NCBI GenBank assembly: GCA_028716025.1
Contig: JAQUQP010000009.1
Span: 1 to 23,592 of the forward strand
Length of the DNA stretch: 23,592 bases
Reading direction: 5' to 3'
From: a bacterium
Lineage (GTDB): Bacteria > UBA6262
In this document: positions 8,501 to 16,382 of the stretch, piece after piece
Numbering within the stretch: the first letter of the stretch is position 1
Layout of the letters: every line of letters begins with the position of its first letter
Program-made: the position numbers and the translations under genes
Notes under the pieces: model-generated
Seen by the model: the letters and a program-made list of their open reading frames with translations, nothing else
What the model was told of the DNA's origin: nothing
The model's database searches: none

Positions 8501-10649
8501 CCACGGTGGCTTGGGCCGAGCCCAGGGAGAAATCCCCTAATCCCAGATCATTGATCTTAAAATTCCCGTGCGCTTCTATTGCTCCTGGTTCTCCGGTCAG
8601 CCTCATTTGCCCGGCAGTCAAACCACGTATCTTTCCCCCGGTGTCGAATCCCAGCGTTGCTAGCAATAGATCCAATTCTAAGTCCGCTGATTGGAAATTT
8701 ATGTCTACAACCGGCTTTGGCTTAAGAACAATATTTCCCCATACTTTAGAATACCGGTTAATTATAAATCCAGGCAATTCCAGTTTATCTCTGGTGATCA
8801 GTAAGTCACCGACTACATTTATTTTATGCGTTCCGGATAGTAATTCCTTTCCGGATATGGTCACTTTAGTAACTGGCTCGGTCCATGAGCCTTGCGTTTT
8901 TCCCCGGCAATCAATGGTCCCGTATATATTTGACAATCCTAACCAGGAAGATAGTTCCTCCACCGGTATATTATTCCCGGTAAGCGATAGGTCTACCTGT
9001 TTATTTCGGCTGGTTTGTATTTTTCCCTGGATGCTGAGCTTACCCTTTTTGGCAAAATCAATACCCAGATCATTGACTTGAATAAGTTTTTCCCCGAAAC
9101 TGATCACACCGCGTATTTTATCTTTGGTATTCAATCGTTGTCCCGAAAAGGACAGACTGTTATGCCCGTATTTAAAAGACGCGTCAAATGGTCCCAGAGC
9201 GTTGTTGGACAGACTGATCCTTTGCACCATTACCCGTCCCTGTGCGCCTACCTCAGGCCAAGTCCCCTTGCCGGTTACATATGTATCCATACTTCCGGTA
9301 ATATTTTCTCCGCCTAACCGGGCCATGTCAACATGCAGCCAGCTGGCGTTCAATTCTTCTATTTCCAAAGGTATCTTTGCGGCTAACCTGATCTTTCCCG
9401 TTACAGCCAGATCACCGCCAGCCAATTTAGCCTGGCAAGTATTAACTTGTAGCAGATCATTTTGCCATAAAGCCCGGAACTCAAGACCGGTTAAAGGCAG
9501 ATCTTTTAACCGACCACGGTCTATAAAAAGCTCAGAAAATATTTTTAAGTCATTCAACGGGCCTGAGGCAGTTACGGATAATTTTCCCTTTCCGGCCAAA
9601 TTCCAGGTACGAAGATCAAGATCGGGGAATATCCGGGGGAAATCAGCCAGGGAAAAATCACCGGATCTCAATTTAAGACCAAAAACAGGATGGCGCAGGA
9701 AGTCAAAGACAGAACCTGAGACCAGGTATGAAGAATCGGCCAGAATAAAAGTGGTTTTGCGAAAATCAATATTCTTTTCATCGAACTCCAGGGAGCAGGA
9801 AAGATCGCGTATCGGATCCGGGATGCTAACCGGCCAAAATTCCCCGTCCCTGATACTGGCTGTGCCTTGGCAAGCAAACTTATCATGATGTTGGAGGTTA
9901 TAATGTAAAACCAGGCTAACGGACATTGTTCCCTGGGCCTTAGTCAGGTTAAGAGCGGGGAAAACCAGGGGAATATTCTGGAGAGATATTCTCTTAGCGT
10001 TGATCTCGGCGGAAATAGCGGTTTGCGGTATTATATATGTTCCCGCCACATTGAGACGATCGTTTTGACTCAGGGAAGTGATCGCTTTGAAACGAAAAAT
10101 GACCTGCATTTTTGTTTTTTGCTTGATCGTGCCCTGGATCTTTTTAATAGCTACCTGGTCAAAATCTCCGGTGTCATCGTGGAAATTGACCCGACCATTA
10201 TTAATATTTAGAACGTAAGGAAGCTGGTGACCCGTAGCAACATTGGCATTCAAGAACTCACTAAGGTTCCATTGCCCCTGCCGGTAACGGATATTCACTA
10301 CTGGATCGAGCAAAGTGATCTCGGTAATACTGCGGCTAAAATCCCTGGTCCGCAGCAGACGCCAAATATTATACCGGGCAGAGATTTTTCTGATCTCCAG
10401 GAATGGACCCTCTTCCCGTTTTCCCGGCTGGTATATTTTCAATCCATTGATCGTTAAGGAATTAAAAATATTGGTGCTTAGATGACCGATCTCCACGTCT
10501 TTATTGACCCACTGGCTTATTTTTCTGCTCAATGGTTCTTTTAGACGTTCACCAGCTATGCCGGTGAGTATTATCTGAAAAAAAATAAAGCCTAACAATA
10601 ATAAAATACTTACTGTTATGGCTACAGTAATTTTTTTAGATTTAGCCAT
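5541..10649 (-). CDS. tamB: TamB/AsmA-like translocation and assembly module protein (DUF490)
   Basis: TamB-type proteins are anchored in the inner membrane and span the periplasm as a long hydrophobic beta-taco. They work with a BamA-family partner in outer-membrane protein assembly, and AsmA-like relatives move phospholipid. The 1702-residue product has one N-terminal anchor (about 7-30) and then an AsmA-like start (ISQWVNKDVEIGHLSTN). Well over 1000 residues follow of beta-repeats with GxxxxxG and 'GxLxLxG' rhythm. The C-terminal TamB domain covers about 1400-1702 (VSGKVEAVRGTLQYLGNDFRI, then NMLVYGP), and the chain ends in IRF. It is somewhat longer than E. coli TamB (1259). The ATG follows TAGGAAG closely, in a gap of 28 bp after clpC. 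That ribosome site is half of a perfect 13-nt palindrome at 10654-10666. No tamA is nearby; bamA follows directly. Confidence 0.92.
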   Translation of the reverse strand: MAKSKKITVAITVSILLLLGFIFFQIILTGIAGERLKEPLSRKISQWVNKDVEIGHLSTNIFNSLTINGLKIYQPGKREEGPFLEIRKISARYNIWRLLRTRDFSRSITEITLLDPVVNIRYRQGQWNLSEFLNANVATGHQLPYVLNINNGRVNFHDDTGDFDQVAIKKIQGTIKQKTKMQVIFRFKAITSLSQNDRLNVAGTYIIPQTAISAEINAKRISLQNIPLVFPALNLTKAQGTMSVSLVLHYNLQHHDKFACQGTASIRDGEFWPVSIPDPIRDLSCSLEFDEKNIDFRKTTFILADSSYLVSGSVFDFLRHPVFGLKLRSGDFSLADFPRIFPDLDLRTWNLAGKGKLSVTASGPLNDLKIFSELFIDRGRLKDLPLTGLEFRALWQNDLLQVNTCQAKLAGGDLAVTGKIRLAAKIPLEIEELNASWLHVDMARLGGENITGSMDTYVTGKGTWPEVGAQGRVMVQRISLSNNALGPFDASFKYGHNSLSFSGQRLNTKDKIRGVISFGEKLIQVNDLGIDFAKKGKLSIQGKIQTSRNKQVDLSLTGNNIPVEELSSWLGLSNIYGTIDCRGKTQGSWTEPVTKVTISGKELLSGTHKINVVGDLLITRDKLELPGFIINRYSKVWGNIVLKPKPVVDINFQSADLELDLLLATLGFDTGGKIRGLTAGQMRLTGEPGAIEAHGNFKINDLGLGDFSLGSAQATVVFNQDKLFQGTIGTMAQEGKVHASWWVDLQKEKENKAEIICKFDRFVSSLPGNAYRLPQLDGVIKCTGWLKYNSQVEFRGDLSSEKFNINNQPQELTGRIGQSKQKLTLTAQLGKAYLLESVLMIQDKPSLRGSLKIDLDNIAQANTIWRIKALDRMSGSLNLAADITGTIADPVLKGNLVIGPGSWHNLAYDRIDGLWRCQSGILYLTNLELVKDRGEYLAAGKIPFDEKKPWWFNLQINQAELANLVRPVTDIKGLQGQVQAEVKVTGSRQEPLVEGNILIHNFIYAGLRPSEVSSDFKVKKGVITFETLRVEDKESKVYLEKGSTLAIGEKDQMSFNCNLGLRNVKLNQTVLFGDLSIIGEKEDFTIVVKNFWINQHQFSGEKVRLSWQNEKIEFLPLANKEKIITGTVLKPAAQEYVFDDIVFFEKNKEIMHASGKIKYLQNISLFMATRNQGVYTGTITELLNLKLPVTGRATFNIDIQGRWSSPDIDCTFQSYEGTIGGLNYNTFTGEFTIVDDLLTLGTAELRGNKRYRVQANGTIPLAEQGEYNLKISLPDSSCELLGLWPEYFKKAKGLLSADLTVTGKKSNPVLNGVFSIDRGELYPARMVKRINAAEVKLRITDNKIYIGNCSGVVGDGTLNLAGYVDLGMSAPGDFDLTMNASGKRGIQVAIPGFIDRGEIAGEVHALGQLKDYQLTGDIILTNTHLTYPPKRSANGLSSTDWLDYARWNLAISGGENTWYENELVEVNVRGKLVFTGPTDTLNVSGKVEAVRGTLQYLGNDFRIREAILDFYNNTAYLAGTAEAQVAQDMVILTVSKNKLEDIHPRFTSRNDPQMTEQKVINMLVYGPEINQLAGEEQNKVLVKEMLKIVDTTLNTRIIKPVVKNLGLDRVIDVVRIRTEVTQHAAEGSAGTVWRGSSVSIGKYLGNRFFLGYNTVLEEELNSNKLSLKHQVEMDYHLKGSKHLKMRIDENERFMGIENQIRF

Positions 10650-10677
10650 GATCTTCCTACTAGGAAATACGGTTATG

Positions 10678-13152
10678 CTAAGATGTGGTTATACTGGCAA
10701 GCTGTTTAAAGGTTATTTTTCCGCCGGTGATAGTTACCAGGATCGGCTTAGTGGAATCTATAGTCCTGGAAAGGAGATCCTCTGCCAGAGGATCTTCCAG
10801 GTACTTCTGGATAGCCCGCCGCAGCGGCCGGGCACCGGATTTTGGATCAAATCCTTTTTCTACCAAGAATTCATTGACCGCGGCATCGATTTTTAACTCG
10901 ATATTTTGTTCGCGCATGCGTTCCGCTACTTTATTGAGCATGAGTTCTACGATTTTGTGCATTTCTTCCCGTTTCAAGGTTTTAAAAACAATTACTTCAT
11001 CGATCCGGTTCACAAATTCCGGATTGAAAGCTTTTTTTACCTCTTCCAGCACGGTGTCTCTCATCTCCTGATACGTTGTTTCCCCATCCTCTTCTCCGGT
11101 AAAGCCCATAGACCGGCCTTTTTCGATCAACCTGGCGCCAAGATTAGAGGTCATGATTATCACCGTATTTTTGAAATTCACACTATGACCAAGATTATCG
11201 GTCAGTTTGCCTTCGTCCAGAACCTGCAATAAAATATTAAAAACATCCGGATGGGCTTTTTCTATTTCATCCAATAGTACAACTGAATATGGCCGGCGCC
11301 TTACTTGTTCGGTGAGCTGCCCGCCTTCTTCATACCCGACATAACCCGGAGGAGCTCCGATCAGCCGGGAAACAGCGAATTTTTCCATGAATTCGCTCAT
11401 ATCCACCCGGATAACAGACTCTTCGTTGCCAAAAAGAAATTCAGCCAGCGCCCTGGCCAGTTCGGTCTTACCCACACCGGTAGGCCCCAGAAATATGAAA
11501 GAACCGATCGGCCGCCGGGGATCTTTTAATCCGGTCCGTGAACGTCGCACCGCCTGAGCTATAACCTTTAAAGCCTCATCCTGACCGATCACTCTTTGCC
11601 TCAGGTCCTGTTCCATATGCACCAGCTTGGATTGTTCTTTTTCGGTAATTTTCATCACCGGAATATTAGTCATCTTGGAGACAATATAAGCAATATCCTG
11701 TTCACTTACTATCGCGTCTTTTTTGCTCCTTTTTTGGGACCAGTCTTTTTTAGTTTTATCTAATTTGGTTTTCAGTTCCTTCTCCCGGTCGCGCAGCTTG
11801 GCCGCGGTTTCAAAATCCTGCGCGTTCGTGGCATCCTTCTTTTCCTTATCGAGTTGTTCGATCTGTTCTTCGATCGATCTCAAGTCAGGAGGAAGCATTG
11901 TAGCCTGCAAGCGTACCCGGGAAGCAGCTTCATCCATTAGGTCAATAGCCTTATCCGGCTGGAACCGGTCAGGGATATACCGATCAGCCATTTCCGCTGC
12001 TGCGTCAATGGCTTCATCAGCTATCTTGACATGATGATGGGTCTCATATCTTTCACGCAGACCTCTTAGTATTTCCTTAGTGTCTTCCACGCTAGGTGGT
12101 TCCACTACGATCGGCTGGAAACGTCTTTCTAGCGCGGCATCATGTTCTATGTATTTGCGGTATTCATCAAACGTAGTTGCGCCAACACATTGTAATTCCC
12201 CGCGAGAAAGAGCCGGTTTTAAGATATTCGACGCATCGATCGCTCCTTCCGCAGCACCGGCACCGACTACTGTATGCAATTCATCAATGAACAGGATTAT
12301 GGAATTTTTGGACCGGCGGATCTCTTCCATAATCGTCTTCAGCCGTTGCTCAAATTCACCGCGATACTTGGTCCCGGCCAGCATACCAGCCAAATCCAGG
12401 GTCAGCACTCTTTTATTCAACAACGCTTCCGGTACATTATTGTTAATTATCTGTTCGGCCAGACCTTCCACGATCGCGGTTTTCCCCACTCCTGGCTCAC
12501 CAATTAAAGCGGGATTGTTCTTGGTCCTTCGGGCTAATATTTGTATGACCCGTTCGATCTCTCCGCGACGGCCAATCACCGGATCCAGTTTGCCTTCAGC
12601 CGCCATTACCGTCAAGTCACGGCAATATTGATCCAGTGTTGGGGTGGTTGATTTATTTCGCAGCTTTGGCTGTTGCGGAATATCTTCATTTTCCACATTT
12701 ACTTGCTGTGTTTCCAGGTCGCTGAGAATATTAATGATCTCTTCCCGTACCCGGTCAAGCTGGATACCCATGGAAACCAGGACTTTGGCTGCGATACCTT
12801 CGCCTTCGCGCAACAAGCCCATGAGTATATGTTCGGTCCCGATCCGGGAATGGCCCATAGTCTGTGATTCTTCTACCGCCAACTGCAGGACTTTTTTGGC
12901 CCTGGGGGTAAAAGGGACTTCCCCGAGCAGCATGATCGTATCACCGGCACCGACAATTTTCTCTACCTCTTTACGAATCTTGCTCAGGTCCAGCTCAAGG
13001 TTAGCCAGTACCAATGAAGCTACACCCTCATTCAAGTCAATGAGGCCAAGGAGCAAGTGCTCAGTGCCCAAGTAATCATGATTCAGGCGCTTGACTTCTT
13101 CCTGGGCGAGCTGTATGGCCCGCTGTGCTCTTTCCGTAAAGCGATTAAACAT
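10678..13152 (-). CDS. clpC: ATP-dependent Clp protease ATP-binding subunit ClpC
   Basis: ClpC is a cytoplasmic AAA+ unfoldase that feeds proteins to ClpP. The 824-residue protein has two Clp N-repeats (about 1-145, opening MFNRFTERAQ). AAA domain 1 has Walker A GEPGVGKT (218-225) and Walker B IILFIDE (285-291). A UVR-type coiled-coil middle segment covers about 425-465. AAA domain 2 has GPTGVGKT (556-563) and VVLLDEIE (624-631), followed by the C-terminal D2-small domain. The middle segment is the short one of ClpC, not the long ClpB coil. The ATG follows GGAGG with a 5-nt gap. Neither a CIRCE operator nor a CtsR-type heptad repeat is visible upstream, and no mcsA, mcsB or ctsR is adjacent. 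ClpC in a diderm envelope cluster is less usual than in Gram-positives or cyanobacteria. Confidence 0.97.
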   Translation of the reverse strand: MFNRFTERAQRAIQLAQEEVKRLNHDYLGTEHLLLGLIDLNEGVASLVLANLELDLSKIRKEVEKIVGAGDTIMLLGEVPFTPRAKKVLQLAVEESQTMGHSRIGTEHILMGLLREGEGIAAKVLVSMGIQLDRVREEIINILSDLETQQVNVENEDIPQQPKLRNKSTTPTLDQYCRDLTVMAAEGKLDPVIGRRGEIERVIQILARRTKNNPALIGEPGVGKTAIVEGLAEQIINNNVPEALLNKRVLTLDLAGMLAGTKYRGEFEQRLKTIMEEIRRSKNSIILFIDELHTVVGAGAAEGAIDASNILKPALSRGELQCVGATTFDEYRKYIEHDAALERRFQPIVVEPPSVEDTKEILRGLRERYETHHHVKIADEAIDAAAEMADRYIPDRFQPDKAIDLMDEAASRVRLQATMLPPDLRSIEEQIEQLDKEKKDATNAQDFETAAKLRDREKELKTKLDKTKKDWSQKRSKKDAIVSEQDIAYIVSKMTNIPVMKITEKEQSKLVHMEQDLRQRVIGQDEALKVIAQAVRRSRTGLKDPRRPIGSFIFLGPTGVGKTELARALAEFLFGNEESVIRVDMSEFMEKFAVSRLIGAPPGYVGYEEGGQLTEQVRRRPYSVVLLDEIEKAHPDVFNILLQVLDEGKLTDNLGHSVNFKNTVIIMTSNLGARLIEKGRSMGFTGEEDGETTYQEMRDTVLEEVKKAFNPEFVNRIDEVIVFKTLKREEMHKIVELMLNKVAERMREQNIELKIDAAVNEFLVEKGFDPKSGARPLRRAIQKYLEDPLAEDLLSRTIDSTKPILVTITGGKITFKQLASITTS

Positions 13153-13170
13153 CGATACCTCCGATTACTT

Positions 13171-13198
13171 GATCTCAAATTTCAGATCTCAAATCTCA
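13171..13198. repeat. Tandem 14-bp repeat upstream of clpC
   Basis: GATCTCAAATTTCA (13171-13184) is followed at once by GATCTCAAATCTCA (13185-13198), with 13 of 14 positions the same. It fills most of the 51-bp gap between ilvE and clpC and lies about 20 nt before the clpC start. It may be a short member of the AT-rich repeat family seen in other gaps, or a double operator for clpC. The sequence does not decide. Confidence 0.6.
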
Positions 13199-13203
13199 GA
13201 TTA

Positions 13204-14076
13204 TTAAATTTCCACCCCTTCAGTTAAAGTCAGGGCTTTATATTCCTGGATCAATTTAGTGGTCATTTTACCGGGCTTACCATTCCCGATCGGCCGGCCA
13301 TCGATCCTGACCACCGGCACCACTTCCGCGGCAGTACCGGTCAAGAAACATTCATCAGCCGTGAACAGGTCATACCGCGCAAAAATTTCTTCCCGGCAGG
13401 TGATCTTGTTCTTCGCTGCCAGTTCCATCACCACATCACGGGTAACGCCTTTCAGCGCCCCCAGGTAAGATGGCGGCGTCTTCAGCACATTATCCTTGAG
13501 TATAAAAATATTATCGCCGGTACATTCAGCCACATAGCCATCTTTGGTCAGCATGATAGCTTCCGGCGCGTTCTGCAATGTTGCTTCTATCTTGGCCAGG
13601 ATGCTATTCAGGTAATTGAGTGACTTGATCCGCGGGCTCAATGATTCAGGAATGTTTTTCCTGATGGATGCAGTCACAATAGTTAAGCCGTCTTTATAAA
13701 ATTCTTCAGGATACAGACTGATCTTGTCCGTAATGCAAAAAATAGTCGGCTTGGGGCATTTACGCGGATCTAAACCCAGGTCGCCGACACCGCGGGTCAC
13801 CACGAGGCGAATGTACGCGTCTTTCAATTTATTGGCCCGCAGGGTTTTAAGCACGACTTCTTCCATTTTTTCCACAGAGATACCGCACTCCAAGCTGATC
13901 GCTTTGGCTGAATCATACAGCCGCAGCAAATGTTCCTTCAGGCGGAAAACCCGGCCATTATAGGCGCGGATCCCTTCAAACACCCCGTCGCCATATAATA
14001 AACCATGGTCAAACACGCTGATCTTGGCATCTTCCTTTTCCACTAATTTCCCGTCTAAATAGATTTTCAAACCCAT
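13204..14076 (-). CDS. ilvE: Branched-chain amino acid aminotransferase (class IV)
   Basis: This fold-type IV PLP enzyme transfers the amino group between glutamate and the 2-oxo acids of leucine, isoleucine and valine. The 290 residues match family length. The opening (YLDGKLV, then DHGLLYGDGVFEGIRAYNG, 23-41) is the class IV signature. K151 in SPRIKSLNYLNS is the expected Schiff-base lysine. E184 in VAECTGDNIF and the TGTAAEV loop near the C-terminus complete the cofactor site. D-amino acid aminotransferase and aminodeoxychorismate lyase share the fold, but the YGDGVFEGIR and LNYLNS wording favours IlvE. The ATG follows AAAGGAG with a 6-nt gap. It has no obvious functional tie to its envelope neighbours. 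The gap upstream is filled by an inverted repeat. Confidence 0.92.
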   Translation of the reverse strand: MGLKIYLDGKLVEKEDAKISVFDHGLLYGDGVFEGIRAYNGRVFRLKEHLLRLYDSAKAISLECGISVEKMEEVVLKTLRANKLKDAYIRLVVTRGVGDLGLDPRKCPKPTIFCITDKISLYPEEFYKDGLTIVTASIRKNIPESLSPRIKSLNYLNSILAKIEATLQNAPEAIMLTKDGYVAECTGDNIFILKDNVLKTPPSYLGALKGVTRDVVMELAAKNKITCREEIFARYDLFTADECFLTGTAAEVVPVVRIDGRPIGNGKPGKMTTKLIQEYKALTLTEGVEI

Positions 14077-14115
14077 GTTTAACTCCTTTAAAGTATTCTC
14101 TAAGAAATTCTAAAC

Positions 14116-14214
14116 TCTAATTTCTAAATCCTAAACAAATTCAAAGCCCCAAATCCAAATTTCTAAACTTTACGAATTTTGATATTTGATATTGTTTAGA
14201 ACTTAGATATTAGA
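14116..14214. repeat. AT-rich imperfect inverted repeat between lolD and ilvE
   Basis: The arm at 14116-14138 (starting TCTAATTTCTAAATC) matches the reverse complement of 14192-14214 at 20 of 23 positions. The arms enclose further copies of the AAATTC and TTTGATAT words. It fills most of the 151-bp gap and leaves only the ilvE ribosome site free. Wording and layout resemble 962-1000 and 2950-3042. It could act as a weak transcription barrier; no clear promoter or U-tract is visible. Confidence 0.65.
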
Positions 14215-14227
14215 ATTAGGATTTGTT

Positions 14228-14977
14228 TTATACTATCCTGCCGTCTTTCAGTTTTATTATCCGGTCCGCTTTCTTGGCATATTCCTCATCATGCGTGACC
14301 ATCACCAGGGTTTTCCCGTCAACTTTATTGATCTTATGCAGGATATTGATTATTTCCAAACTGTTTTTATAATCCAGGTTCCCGGTTGGTTCATCAGCCA
14401 GTATTACCCCCGGGTCATTGAACAGGGCCCGGGCAATAGCTACCCGTTGCTGCTCACCGCCGGAAAGCTGGTTTGGCCAATGTCCCATTCTTTCTCCCAG
14501 TCCAACCTTGAGTAATATTTCTTCAGCCCGGGCATGATCTGCTCCCGGTACGTGCAGTTTATCCTGGCTGATAAAGCTGGGCATCAATACATTTTCCAAG
14601 ACAGTGAACTCAGGCAGAAGATGATAAAATTGGAAAATAAACCCGACTTTTTTATTCCGCAAGCCGGCTGTTTCCCGGTCACTAAGGTCCTTCGTGTTTA
14701 CCCCGGCGAAGATCAAATCTCCCGCAGTTGGCTGGTCTAAAATACCCAGGATATGTAGCAGAGTGCTTTTACCGGCACCACTGGGACCGATGATCGCCAC
14801 AAACTCACCTGTTTCAAGCTCTAGGTCTATCCCTTTTAAAACTTTTAATTCCTGTTCACTGGCATAGTAATTTTTAGTCAGGTTTTTGGCAATAATGACC
14901 GGAGCCTGCTGTCCAACAGCCTGGGTAATACTCCCATCCTGTCCTATATCATCAAAGCTAAGTTGTTCATTACTCAT
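14228..14977 (-). CDS. lolD: Lipoprotein-releasing ABC transporter ATP-binding protein LolD
   Basis: LolD powers release of outer-membrane lipoproteins from the inner membrane by the LolCDE complex. The 249-residue protein has Walker [10 protein letters not shown] (64-72), Q-loop FQF (115-117), signature LSGGEQQ (171-177), Walker B VILADEP (191-197) and the H-loop VTHDEEYA. The family-typical wording ([22 protein letters not shown]) separates it from MacB-like relatives only in part, but the adjacent lolC/E gene settles the role. About 26 extra residues precede the usual start near [12 protein letters not shown]; no other start codon lies between. The ATG has no recognisable ribosome site. 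It overlaps by 8 nt the stop of a fossil lolC/E 3' end (14970-15002), so it was probably once translated by coupling. Confidence 0.94.
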   Translation of the reverse strand: MSNEQLSFDDIGQDGSITQAVGQQAPVIIAKNLTKNYYASEQELKVLKGIDLELETGEFVAIIGPSGAGKSTLLHILGILDQPTAGDLIFAGVNTKDLSDRETAGLRNKKVGFIFQFYHLLPEFTVLENVLMPSFISQDKLHVPGADHARAEEILLKVGLGERMGHWPNQLSGGEQQRVAIARALFNDPGVILADEPTGNLDYKNSLEIINILHKINKVDGKTLVMVTHDEEYAKKADRIIKLKDGRIV

Positions 14978-15002
14978 AACGTATCGCTTTCACTGGATTT
15001 AA
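14970..15002 (-). pseudogene. Fossil 3' end of a second lolC/lolE-type gene
   Basis: Directly before lolD the minus strand reads [10 protein letters not shown] and a TAA stop. The intact lolC/E ends LNPVEAIRYE and stop (15132-15164). The two 33-nt stretches differ at 8 positions. Seven of these change no amino acid (including TAG/TAA), and one changes Glu to Lys. That pattern suggests a separately evolved paralogue under coding selection, not a fresh target-site duplication. The similarity stops exactly where the inverted-repeat element 15002-15112 begins. The fossil's stop overlaps the lolD ATG by 8 nt, the kind of junction expected of a true lolC/E-lolD gene pair. Confidence 0.55.
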
Positions 15003-15112
15003 GAAACACCCCAAACCCCGCTCAAAGGGGCTCCCGCCCCTATTGCGTTCGCTCGGCTGATTTACTGCGTAAATCATTGCGCCGGCTCACTGTTACCCCT
15101 TGGGGTGTTTCT
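15002..15112. repeat. 111-bp inverted-repeat element between lolC/E and lolD (MITE/REP-like)
   Basis: Perfect 12-bp ends AGAAACACCCCA (15002-15013) and TGGGGTGTTTCT (15101-15112) bound the element, with a further TTTAA/TTAAA match just outside. Inside are AGGGGC-TCCC-GCCCCT (15026-15041), GATTTAC-TGC-GTAAATC (15059-15075) and the palindrome CCCCTTGGGG near the right end. The result is a cloverleaf-like fold. It has no gene. It abuts the fossil lolC/E end exactly. A small non-autonomous mobile element is the simplest reading; a structured RNA between lolC/E and lolD is the alternative. Confidence 0.7.
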
Positions 15113-15131
15113 GGGTTAAACGTTTTTCGTT

Positions 15132-16382
15132 CTATTCATAGCGAATAGCTTCTACGGGATTTAAGCGGGAAGCTTTATACGACGGATAAATAGTCGCCAG
15201 GAAACTGATCACTAAAGCGGCTATAGCAATCACGCTAAAATCCCCTAACTGCATTTTTACCGGTAAGTGGTCCAGGTAATAAATATCTCCCGGTAGTTTG
15301 ATAAATTTATATTTATCCAGCAGGATGCATCCAAGCCAGCCACCGATTATACCCAGGACTAAACCCGCAAACCCAATAACCAAACCTTCCCAAATGAATA
15401 TTTTCATGATCGCGGCACGAGTAGCGCCCAGCGCCCGCATTATCCCGATACACCGGGTTTTTTGTATCGTGATCATCATCAATGTACCGACAATATTAAA
15501 ACAAGCCACCAGAACGATCAAGGTCAAAATGACAAACATGGCTATTTTTTCCAGTTTTAGTGCTGAAAAAAGGTTGCGGTTCACTGACATCCACCCGCGC
15601 ACCCAATATGGGAATCCAACGGTGTCTTGCAGTTCTTTTACTACCTGGTCAGCCGAGTAAAAGTTATCGGTTTTTACCTCTATCCCGGTTACTCTATTCT
15701 TTACGCCAAAAATATTCTGGGCACTCTCCAAGGGGACAAAAGCCAGGTTCGCGTCATATTCATACATTCCTGAATCAAAGATCCCCGCCACTTTAAACCG
15801 TTTCATTAGCGGTATTACCCCTAATGAGGAAGTCATTCCTTGGGATGAGATCAATACTAATTCATCATTAAGCGTCACCCGCAAATTCTGGGCTAGTTCC
15901 GTGCCCAGGACGATAGGATCTACTGGGACAGTTTTACTCTTCTTAGCCGGTTTTGCCGGTACTAATTTATCCAGACTGCCAACTTTCATATATGAAGAAA
16001 GATTGGTTACGGTTATTAATTTCGACGGCAACACGCCTTTGACCGCTACTCCCGTTACGCCATCTGGCGTTTTCAAGATAGCCTGTGCGTACACAAAAGG
16101 ACTGCTTCCTAAGACACGTTTGTTCTCTTCTATCTTCTGGATCAATTTAGGATAATTCTCGATACCCCGTCCAGTCTGTGAAGTTACCACTATATGCGCG
16201 TTTACCCCTAATATTTTAGCGCGCAGGTCATTTTGGAACCCGTTCATGACGGAAAGAGTAATGATCAGCGCCATTACACCTACAGCTACACCGGCAATGG
16301 AAATGATCCCGATGAGCGACAAGAACATTTGTTCTTTCCTGAATTTCAAGTAGCGCAAGGCTACGCCAAGTTCAAAACGCAT
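15132..16382 (-). CDS. lolC: LolC/LolE-family lipoprotein-releasing permease
   Basis: This is the membrane subunit that, with LolD, extracts mature lipoproteins from the inner membrane. The 416-residue protein has the FtsX/MacB layout. One N-terminal membrane helix (about 20-45, after ALRYLKFRKEQMFLSLIGI) is followed by a large periplasmic domain (about 50-265). Three helices come after it (about 270-295, 315-345 and 370-395). The opening (ALRYLKxRK) and the end (YPSYKASRLNPVEAIRYE) are family hallmarks. LolC and LolE cannot be told apart here, and no second intact copy is present, so it may act as a homodimer of LolF type. Its ATG overlaps the lysS stop as TAATG, which implies coupling. A fossil of a second 3' end lies downstream (14970-15002). 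Confidence 0.93.
   Translation of the reverse strand: MRFELGVALRYLKFRKEQMFLSLIGIISIAGVAVGVMALIITLSVMNGFQNDLRAKILGVNAHIVVTSQTGRGIENYPKLIQKIEENKRVLGSSPFVYAQAILKTPDGVTGVAVKGVLPSKLITVTNLSSYMKVGSLDKLVPAKPAKKSKTVPVDPIVLGTELAQNLRVTLNDELVLISSQGMTSSLGVIPLMKRFKVAGIFDSGMYEYDANLAFVPLESAQNIFGVKNRVTGIEVKTDNFYSADQVVKELQDTVGFPYWVRGWMSVNRNLFSALKLEKIAMFVILTLIVLVACFNIVGTLMMITIQKTRCIGIMRALGATRAAIMKIFIWEGLVIGFAGLVLGIIGGWLGCILLDKYKFIKLPGDIYYLDHLPVKMQLGDFSVIAIAALVISFLATIYPSYKASRLNPVEAIRYE

Noticed and set aside
8506..9888. Long plus-strand reading frames opposite tamB (191 and 254 codons), and similar ones opposite clpC and skp
   Set aside because: They are shadows of strongly supported minus-strand genes, with no protein-family features or ribosome sites.
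13153..13203. Heat-shock operator (CIRCE or CtsR type) before clpC
   Set aside because: Neither TTAGCACTC-N9-GAGTGCTAA nor the GGTCAAA heptad repeat is present; only the 14-bp tandem repeat is.
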